Positions 1 to 6,017 of a stretch of 6,017 nt of DNA are shown one piece after another. Below the pieces are notes generated by a model. That model was not told the DNA's origin. It made no database searches and was given only the letters and a program-made list of their open reading frames with translations. A program made the position numbers and the translations under genes. The DNA is from Vitreoscilla sp. Its GTDB lineage: Bacteria; Pseudomonadota; Gammaproteobacteria; Burkholderiales; Burkholderiaceae. Where the stretch lies: NCBI GenBank assembly GCA_014378125.1, contig JACMOG010000091.1:1-6017 (forward strand). Direction: 5' to 3'. The number at the start of each line of letters is the position of its first letter. The stretch's first letter is position 1.

Positions 1-687
1 ATCGGCGGCGTGTTCCTGATCACGGGCATCGCCAACGCCGTGGTGGCCGGCTACATCTTCTGCCTCGTGCCGGAATACCTGCTGCGCTTCATCGCGTTCG
101 TGCTCACCCGCACGGCGTACCGCTTCCGCATCCAGGGCGACGCCCACATCCCGGCCACCGGGCCGGCCATCGTGGTGTGCAACCACGTGAGCTTCGTCGA
201 CCCGGTGCTGTTGATGGCGGACAGCCCACGGCCCATCCGCTTCCTCATGGACGCGCGCATCTTCCGGACGCCGGGCCTGGGGCTGTTCTTCCGCCTGGCC
301 AAGGCCATTCCCATCGCGTCGAAGAACGACGACCCGGTCGCCTACGAGGCCGCCTTCGCCGCCGCCGACCAGGTGCTGGCCGAAGGCGACCTGCTCGGCA
401 TCTTCCCGGAGGGCGGCATCACCAACGACGGCACGCTCAAGCCGTTCAAGGGCGGCGTCATGCGCATCCTCGAGACGCGTCCGGTGCCAGTCATCCCGTT
501 GGCGCTGCAGAACCTGTGGGGCTCGTTCTTCTCGCGGGTGGAAGGCCCGGCCATGACCAAGCCGTTCCGCCGCGGCCTGTTCAGCAGGGTGGGCCTGAAC
601 GTGGGGCCCGGCATCGCGCCCGACGCGGTCACGCCCGAAGGCCTGCATCACGAAGTGGGGCAGTTGCTGGCCGCGAGAGTGGTGTGA
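1..687 (+). CDS. C-terminal part of MFS transporter / PlsC-type 1-acylglycerophosphate acyltransferase fusion (5' end cut by window)
   Basis: The reading frame is open from base 1, so the start lies outside the window; 228 residues are visible before TGA. Counting from the codon at base 1, residues about 4-23 form a hydrophobic helix, probably the last membrane segment of an upstream transporter domain. A basic/aromatic linker follows, then a PlsC (LPLAT) domain from about residue 40. It has the block I motif NHVSFVD (catalytic His62 and Asp67), the block III motif FPEGG (135-139), and the VPVIPLAL strand typical of block IV. In this family the His/Asp pair transfers an acyl chain to a lysophospholipid or lysophosphatidate at the inner membrane. 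The arrangement resembles Aas/LplT-like fusions in which a transporter flips lysophospholipids and the acyltransferase re-acylates them. The transporter half is an inference, since only its end is seen. It could instead be a stand-alone PlsC with an N-terminal anchor, but the open frame at base 1 and the hydrophobic start favour the fusion. Confidence 0.82.
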   Translation: MGGVFLITGIANAVVAGYIFCLVPEYLLRFIAFVLTRTAYRFRIQGDAHIPATGPAIVVCNHVSFVDPVLLMADSPRPIRFLMDARIFRTPGLGLFFRLAKAIPIASKNDDPVAYEAAFAAADQVLAEGDLLGIFPEGGITNDGTLKPFKGGVMRILETRPVPVIPLALQNLWGSFFSRVEGPAMTKPFRRGLFSRVGLNVGPGIAPDAVTPEGLHHEVGQLLAARVV

Positions 688-795
688 AGAGGGCGGATCG
701 GCGCCGGCCAGACGGGGATTTCACCGTGCGGCCAGGGGAATGGCAGCTTACCCGGGGTGGTATCGCGACGACGTCCGTGCATCCTTAACGTCACC

Positions 796-828
796 TTGAC
801 AATATGTCGCCGACGCATCGCCTACCAT
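796..828 (+). promoter_or_regulatory. Possible sigma-70 promoter for the cyclophilin lipoprotein-gmhB pair
   Basis: A perfect -35 hexamer TTGACA lies at 796-801. The best -10-like hexamer is TACCAT at 823-828 (4 of 6 consensus bases). The spacer is 21 bases, longer than the usual 16-18, so either the -10 assignment or the promoter itself may be wrong. It lies 25 bases before the start codon at 854, in the only gap upstream of the two-gene group. The rest of the 688-853 gap shows no coding sequence and no convincing terminator for the acyltransferase gene. Confidence 0.35.
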
Positions 829-853
829 CGCGCTTTCGTCTCTCTCATCCATC

Positions 854-1777
854 ATGCCGCAACGTATTTCTGCCCTCGCGCCCGCCCGCACCTTCGGCGT
901 CGCCGCCCTGACGGTCGCCTCGCTGGCCACCCTGTCCGCCTGCGGCGGCGGCGGTGGCAGCAGCGGCAACGCGGGTGGTACGCCGACCGCGACGGTCACG
1001 GCCATCGTGCCCAATGCCACCAAGTACGCATCCGCGGCCACCATCACGATCAACGGCACGGGCCTGGACAGCACGCTGGCGGTCACCTCGTCGGTCTGCA
1101 CCGGCATGACGCTGCAAGCCGGCAGCACGGCGACCAGCGCGACATACCTCTGCACGGTCAGCGGCGGCCTCACCGGTTCCGTCATCGCCAAGTCCAACGG
1201 CACCCAGGTCGGCATGGCCACCCTGACGGTCCCGGCACCCATCGTGCGATTCGCGATCAACAACGGCCTCGGCGCGGTCGGCAACATCGACATCACGCTC
1301 GCGCCGGACAAGGCGCCGAAGACGGTCGACAACTTCCTGCACTACGTGAACACGGGTTGGTACGCCAACACGATCTTCCATCGCCTCGTTCCCAACTTCG
1401 TGGCCCAGGGCGGCGGCTACTCGGCACCGGTGACCAACCTGTCGACGGCCACGTTGAAGACCGGCCTGGCGACGCCGATCACCTACGAGAACAGCGGCCT
1501 GACCCACGTGTACGGCAGCATCGCGATGGCCGCCACCTCCACGGGCCAGGAGACGTCGCAGTACTTCTTCAACACCAATACCGCCAGCGGCGGCAACAGC
1601 GGCCTCAACGGCAAGTACACCGTGTTCGGCAGCATCTCCGCCGGCACGCCCGTGCTGACGTCGATCCTGGCGGCGCCCGCCGGCTGCACGACCACGGTCG
1701 ACTCGGCCGGCAACCCCGAGACCGACTGCCTGCCGAACCCGAACGTGGTGGTCACCACCGCCACGCAGACGCAGTAA
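854..1777 (+). CDS. Cyclophilin-type peptidyl-prolyl cis-trans isomerase lipoprotein with an Ig-like N-terminal region
   Basis: 307 residues. The N-terminus is a lipoprotein signal peptide: Arg4, a hydrophobic core (about 12-26) and the lipobox LSAC ending at Cys30. A Gly/Ser-rich linker (31-42) follows. Gly at position +2 gives no inner-membrane retention signal, so an outer-membrane, periplasm-facing anchor is likely. Residues about 46-128 are Thr/Ala/Gly-rich alternating beta strands resembling an IPT/TIG or other Ig-like fold, with Cys82 and Cys100 placed for a disulfide. Residues about 130-302 are the cyclophilin domain, which catalyses isomerisation of X-Pro bonds in folding proteins. 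It has FHRLVPNFVAQGG (175-187; Arg177, Phe182 and Gln185 match human CypA Arg55, Phe60 and Gln63), SQYFFN (235-240; Phe238 matches Phe113) and NGKYTVFGSI (252-261). The CypA Trp121 position is not a Trp, as is common in bacterial members. Cys278 and Cys292 flank a small loop near the C-terminus. No clear ribosome binding site is seen; ATG 854 is chosen because it gives an intact signal peptide. Confidence 0.9.
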   Translation: MPQRISALAPARTFGVAALTVASLATLSACGGGGGSSGNAGGTPTATVTAIVPNATKYASAATITINGTGLDSTLAVTSSVCTGMTLQAGSTATSATYLCTVSGGLTGSVIAKSNGTQVGMATLTVPAPIVRFAINNGLGAVGNIDITLAPDKAPKTVDNFLHYVNTGWYANTIFHRLVPNFVAQGGGYSAPVTNLSTATLKTGLATPITYENSGLTHVYGSIAMAATSTGQETSQYFFNTNTASGGNSGLNGKYTVFGSISAGTPVLTSILAAPAGCTTTVDSAGNPETDCLPNPNVVVTTATQTQ

Positions 1778-1795
1778 GCCGCGTCGACGGCACGC

Positions 1796-2389
1796 ATGAC
1801 GTTGGCGACCTTGCGCAAGGCAGTCTTCCTCGACCGCGACGGCGTGATCAACCTCGACCACGGCTACGTGTACCGATGGGAAGACTTCCAGTTCGTGCCG
1901 GGCGCCATCGACGCGATGCGCCGCCTGCGTGACGACGGCTACGTACTGGTCGTCGTCACCAACCAGGCGGGCGTCGCGCGCGGCTACTACACCGAGGACG
2001 ATGTCCTGCGGCTCGGCGAGCGCATCCGGACGCACCTTGCGGAGGAGGGCATCGAGCTCGCGGCGATCGAATATTGCCCGCACCTGCCCGAAGGCCCTGT
2101 CGCGGCTTACGCGTGCGTCTGCGACTGTCGCAAGCCCGCCCCGGGGATGATCCTGCGCGCCGCCGCGCGGCTGGGGCTGGATCTTCCGGCCTCGCTGATG
2201 TTCGGCGACAAGCCGTCCGACCTGCAGGCCGCACGCGCGGCCGGGGTCGGCCGCTACGCCTTGCTGGCCACCGACGGCGTCGGCGAGCCAGACGCGCTGG
2301 ACGGTGAACTGGCCGGGGCACCGCGCTTCCGCGACCTCGCCCAGGCGATCGCCGCCTGGTTGCCGGCCGCAACTGGAACCGCCGGCTAG
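1796..2389 (+). CDS. gmhB: D-glycero-beta-D-manno-heptose 1,7-bisphosphate 7-phosphatase
   Basis: 197 residues, close to the usual size of this HAD-superfamily phosphatase. GmhB removes the C7 phosphate of heptose 1,7-bisphosphate in the cytoplasm, on the way to ADP-heptose for the lipopolysaccharide inner core. HAD motif I is FLDRDGVIN (11-19; nucleophile Asp13 and acid/base Asp15), motif II is VTNQAGVARG (54-63; Thr55), motif III is Lys113 in CRKPAPGM, and motif IV is FGDKPSDL (136-143; Asp138). The structural zinc site of GmhB is present as Cys94-x-His96 and Cys109-x-Cys111, with the same spacing as in E. coli GmhB. This separates it from most other HAD enzymes, although related HisB-N phosphatases share part of the pattern. 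ATG 1796 is the first possible start after the in-frame stop of the upstream gene, which ends 18 bases earlier. No Shine-Dalgarno sequence is seen, so translational coupling to the cyclophilin gene is plausible. Confidence 0.93.
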   Translation: MTLATLRKAVFLDRDGVINLDHGYVYRWEDFQFVPGAIDAMRRLRDDGYVLVVVTNQAGVARGYYTEDDVLRLGERIRTHLAEEGIELAAIEYCPHLPEGPVAAYACVCDCRKPAPGMILRAAARLGLDLPASLMFGDKPSDLQAARAAGVGRYALLATDGVGEPDALDGELAGAPRFRDLAQAIAAWLPAATGTAG

Positions 2390-2404
2390 GCGCCTGCGCG
2401 GCGC
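2390..2404. terminator. Weak GC hairpin between convergent gmhB and tgt
   Basis: GCGCC (2390-2394) pairs with GGCGC (2400-2404) around a five-base loop, directly after the gmhB stop codon. There is no T-run on either strand. The stem is short for a rho-independent terminator and could arise by chance in GC-rich DNA. It is listed because the 35-base gap between the two converging stop codons has no better candidate. Confidence 0.2.
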
Positions 2405-2424
2405 AAGGCACCGTCGCGAGGTCT

Positions 2425-3988
<1,564 letters not shown>

Positions 3989-4170
3989 GATGAACTTCTT
4001 TCTTCAACAGTTTGAGGATGTCCGGGAGCGTGCCTTCTGGGCTTCCGGCCGGGCCTCGGTGACGCGTTGTGTGTGTCTGCGCTTCATCGATGTCTTCACT
4101 GTATTCCCGCCTTCTATGTGGATAAAGGAGCAGCCGTAGAATTGTTTATTGACGTTTCAGAAAGAATCAG
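3989..4170. promoter_or_regulatory. Divergent intergenic region between the DUF4148-like and LysR genes
   Basis: These 182 bases must hold the promoters of both diverging genes, and in LysR-type systems usually also the regulator's own binding site. The part from about 4085 to 4170 is visibly richer in A and T than the surrounding genes. For the plus strand, TAGAAT at 4137-4142 matches the -10 consensus at 5 of 6 positions, but no good -35 is seen at the right distance. A short inverted repeat TTCTA (4112-4116) / TAGAA (4137-4141) with a 20-base spacer overlaps that -10; it is too weak to call an operator. On the minus strand, TACAGT (complement of 4098-4103) is a modest -10 candidate with a poor -35. 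An AAAGGAG at 4124-4130 resembles a ribosome binding site but serves no visible reading frame. Confidence 0.5.
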
Positions 4171-5118
4171 ATGGACCAGCTGCGCGCCATGCGGGTGTTT
4201 TCCCGAGTCATCGACGCCGGTGGCTTCGCCAAGGCCGCCGTCGCGATGGACATCGCGCCGGCAGTGGCCACCCGCCTCGTCGCCGAGCTCGAGGAACACC
4301 TGGGCGCTCGCCTGATCAACCGCACCACGCGTCGCCTGGCGCTCACCGACGTCGGCGAGGACTACCTCGAACGCGTGCGCAACATCCTCAGCGAGGTGGA
4401 CGACGCCGAGGCCGTGGCCGGCATCGCCACCGCGGAGGCGCGTGGCCGGCTCAGCGTGCTGGTGCCGCCGGGCTTCGCGGTGCACCAGCTCGCCAAGCAC
4501 CTGCCGCGCTTCCGGGCGCTGCACCCCAAGGTATCGCTGGAGCTGACGGTAAGCGCCTCGGTGGAGACGCCCGACGAGAACCACGACGTCACGATCATCG
4601 TGCAGCGCGCCCGTCCCATCGAGGGCGCGTTCATTGCGCGGCGCGTCGCCACCTCGGAGGTCATTCTGTGCGCGACGCCGGAATACCTCGACAAGCAGGG
4701 CCGACCGCAACACCCCTCAGACCTGGTGCAACACGACACGCTGATGCCCAACCCGCCCAGCGAACACCGGGAACTGACCTTCAAGCCGGCGTGGGGAGAC
4801 GGCCCGCCGCAGGTGGTCGACATGAAGAAGGTGCCCTCGCTCATGACGACTCACATCGACACGCTGTACGCCGCCGCGCTGGCCGGCCTGGGCATCATCG
4901 GGTTGCCATCGTTCGTCGCCGAGGACGCGTTGATGGAGCAGGCGCTCGAGCGCGTGCTGCCGCACTGGCACATGCAGACGGTGACGCTGTTCGCCGCGAT
5001 GCCCACGCGCAAGCACGTGCCGATGCGCACCCGCGCGTTCGTGGACTTCCTGCTCGCCACGTTCGGCGGAAGCGACCGCGACCCGTGGCTGGCCGCGGCA
5101 GGCTGCGAGAGCTGCTGA
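4171..5118 (+). CDS. LysR-family transcriptional regulator (CrgA/DmlR-like)
   Basis: 315 residues, normal length for the family. Residues 1-59 are the winged helix-turn-helix: MDQLRAMRVFSRVIDAGGFA, a recognition-helix region at about 29-44 (APAVATRLVAELEEHL), then GARLINRTTRRLALTDVG, the standard LysR wing. A linker helix spans about 60-88. The effector domain (about 91-300) has the two-lobed periplasmic-binding-protein fold. Segments such as GRLSVLVPPGFA (92-103), EVILCATPEYL (163-173) and ALAGLGIIGLPSFVAEDAL (236-254) are typical of the CrgA/DmlR-like subgroup. These proteins usually act as tetramers that respond to small aromatic or organic acids, but the ligand cannot be read from the sequence. 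The frame has a stop at 4150 and no other start before ATG 4171. It is divergent from the DUF4148-like gene, a natural target candidate, and its stop is four bases from the converging queA stop. Self-repression is common in the family but not shown here. Confidence 0.93.
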   Translation: MDQLRAMRVFSRVIDAGGFAKAAVAMDIAPAVATRLVAELEEHLGARLINRTTRRLALTDVGEDYLERVRNILSEVDDAEAVAGIATAEARGRLSVLVPPGFAVHQLAKHLPRFRALHPKVSLELTVSASVETPDENHDVTIIVQRARPIEGAFIARRVATSEVILCATPEYLDKQGRPQHPSDLVQHDTLMPNPPSEHRELTFKPAWGDGPPQVVDMKKVPSLMTTHIDTLYAAALAGLGIIGLPSFVAEDALMEQALERVLPHWHMQTVTLFAAMPTRKHVPMRTRAFVDFLLATFGGSDRDPWLAAAGCESC

Positions 5119-5122
5119 GGCC

Positions 5123-6017
5123 TTACGGCTCGACGCGGTCCAGCAGCATGGCATCGCCGTAGCTGAAGAATCGGTAGCGTTGCGCGATGGCGTGCGCGTA
5201 CAGCGCGCGGATGCGCTCCATGCCCGAGAACGCGCTCACCAGCATCATCAACGTGCTCTTGGGCAGGTGGAAGTTGGTCACCAGCCGGTCGACCACCTGG
5301 AAGCGGTAGCCGGGCGTGATGAAGATGCGGGTCTCGCCGGCGCCGGCCTGCAGCGAGCCCGGCGAACCGGCCTGGCGCGCGGCCTGGGCGGCCGACTCGA
5401 GCGCCCGGACGGTGGTGGTGCCGATGGCCACCACGCGGCCGCCGGCGGCGCGGGTGCGCCGCACGGCGTCCACGGTAGCCTGCGGCACGTCGAACCACTC
5501 GGTGTGCATCTTGTGCTCGCCCAGGTCGTCGCTGCGCACCGGCTGGAACGTGCCCGCGCCCACGTGCAACGTGACGCGGTCGGTGTGCACGCCCCGCGCG
5601 GCGATGTCGGCCAGCAGCGCGTCGTCGAAGTGCAGCGCGGCGGTGGGCGCGGCCACGGCGCCGGGACGGTCGGCGAACACCGTCTGGTAGCGGCGGACGT
5701 CGTCGGCCTCGTCGGCGTGCGTGATGTACGGCGGCAGCGGCACGTGGCCGTGCTGCTCCAGCAGCGCGAAGACGTCGCCCGGAAAGCGCAGGTGGAACAT
5801 CGCGTCCTCGGGACCGCAGCGACCCAGCACCTGCACCTCGAACGCGGTGCCGGCGGCGACGTCGCCGAAGGGGAGCGTGGTGCCGGGCTTGGGCGACTTG
5901 CTGGCGCGGATGTGGGCCCAGGCCTCGCCGGGGGGCAGCACCCGCTCGACCATCACCTCGACGCCGCCGCCGGTGGGCTTGGGGGCGTACAGCCGGGCCT
6001 TGGTCACGCGGGTGTCG
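5123..6017 (-). CDS. queA: S-adenosylmethionine:tRNA ribosyltransferase-isomerase (N-terminus cut by window)
   Basis: 297 residues are visible from the right edge to the TAA stop. The first complete codons read DTRVTKARL, the family's conserved 'NDTRVxxARL' segment, so roughly 45-50 N-terminal residues lie outside; the GTG at 6005-6007 is an internal Val codon and not the start. QueA transfers and isomerises the ribosyl part of S-adenosylmethionine onto preQ1-modified tRNA to give epoxyqueuosine, the step after Tgt. Counting from the first complete codon, family motifs include GHVPLPPYI (90-98), YQTVFA (110-115), [12 protein letters not shown] (119-130), [13 protein letters not shown] (148-160), MHTEWF (170-175), [11 protein letters not shown] (198-208), [17 protein letters not shown] (249-265) and [12 protein letters not shown] (281-292). 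A Gly/Ala/Ser-rich insert ([18 protein letters not shown], about 211-228) looks like a variable surface loop. Nothing seen suggests inactivation. Confidence 0.97.
   Translation of the reverse strand, partial: DTRVTKARLYAPKPTGGGVEVMVERVLPPGEAWAHIRASKSPKPGTTLPFGDVAAGTAFEVQVLGRCGPEDAMFHLRFPGDVFALLEQHGHVPLPPYITHADEADDVRRYQTVFADRPGAVAAPTAALHFDDALLADIAARGVHTDRVTLHVGAGTFQPVRSDDLGEHKMHTEWFDVPQATVDAVRRTRAAGGRVVAIGTTTVRALESAAQAARQAGSPGSLQAGAGETRIFITPGYRFQVVDRLVTNFHLPKSTLMMLVSAFSGMERIRALYAHAIAQRYRFFSYGDAMLLDRVEP

Noticed and set aside
688..795. Possible terminator or structured RNA after the acyltransferase gene
   Set aside because: Only short palindromes of four to six bases such as GGCGCC and TACC/GGTA are present, with no extended stem and no T-run.
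757..1932. 391-codon plus-strand open frame overlapping the cyclophilin gene in another frame
   Set aside because: Dominated by Arg, His, Gln and Gly with no motif; the overlapping frame at 854-1777 has a signal peptide and a full cyclophilin domain.
845..2083. 412-codon minus-strand open frame opposite the cyclophilin gene and gmhB
   Set aside because: Arg/Ala/Val/Gly-rich composition with no domain, spanning two well-supported genes on the other strand; an antisense shadow.
4149..5162. 337-codon plus-strand open frame overlapping the LysR gene
   Set aside because: Arg/Ala/Gly-rich shadow; the frame at 4171-5118 encodes a complete LysR protein.
6005..6007. GTG as the start codon of queA
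   Set aside because: The frame continues to the window edge as DTRV, which is the conserved internal QueA motif, so the GTG is an internal valine codon.

Overview
The window is a stretch of GC-rich proteobacterial chromosome with tightly packed genes. An MFS/PlsC-type acyltransferase fusion, a small secreted protein of DUF4148 type, a CrgA/DmlR-like LysR regulator and the queuosine genes together suggest a betaproteobacterium of the order Burkholderiales. I cannot name a genus from sequence alone.

Layout. (1) Bases 1-687, plus strand: the C-terminal part of a membrane acyltransferase, cut by the left edge. (2) 688-853: a short gap with a possible promoter. (3) 854-1777, plus: a secreted lipoprotein with an Ig-like N-terminal region and a cyclophilin-type peptidyl-prolyl isomerase domain. 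It is followed 18 bases later by gmhB (1796-2389), the phosphatase that makes heptose precursors for the lipopolysaccharide core. (4) tgt, tRNA-guanine transglycosylase (2425-3552, minus), converges on gmhB. (5) A perfect 14-bp hairpin at 3580-3610 separates tgt from a small secreted DUF4148-like protein (3656-3988, minus). (6) A 182-base divergent regulatory region leads to a LysR-type regulator (4171-5118, plus). (7) queA (5123-6017, minus, cut by the right edge) ends four bases from the LysR stop codon.

How the genes fit together. Tgt and QueA act one after the other in queuosine synthesis: Tgt puts preQ1 into the wobble position of tRNAs with a GUN anticodon, and QueA adds the epoxycyclopentane ring from S-adenosylmethionine. 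In many proteobacteria the two genes are adjacent. Here the LysR and DUF4148-like genes lie between them, and gmhB rather than yajC/secDF lies past the tgt stop. The acyltransferase, the lipoprotein isomerase and GmhB all concern the cell envelope, but only the isomerase and gmhB look co-transcribed.

I see no mobile element, CRISPR array, tRNA or rRNA. Most of the window is recognisable housekeeping. The less ordinary parts are the domain make-up of the lipoprotein cyclophilin, the duplicated motif in the DUF4148-like protein, and the LysR/DUF4148 cassette splitting queA from tgt.
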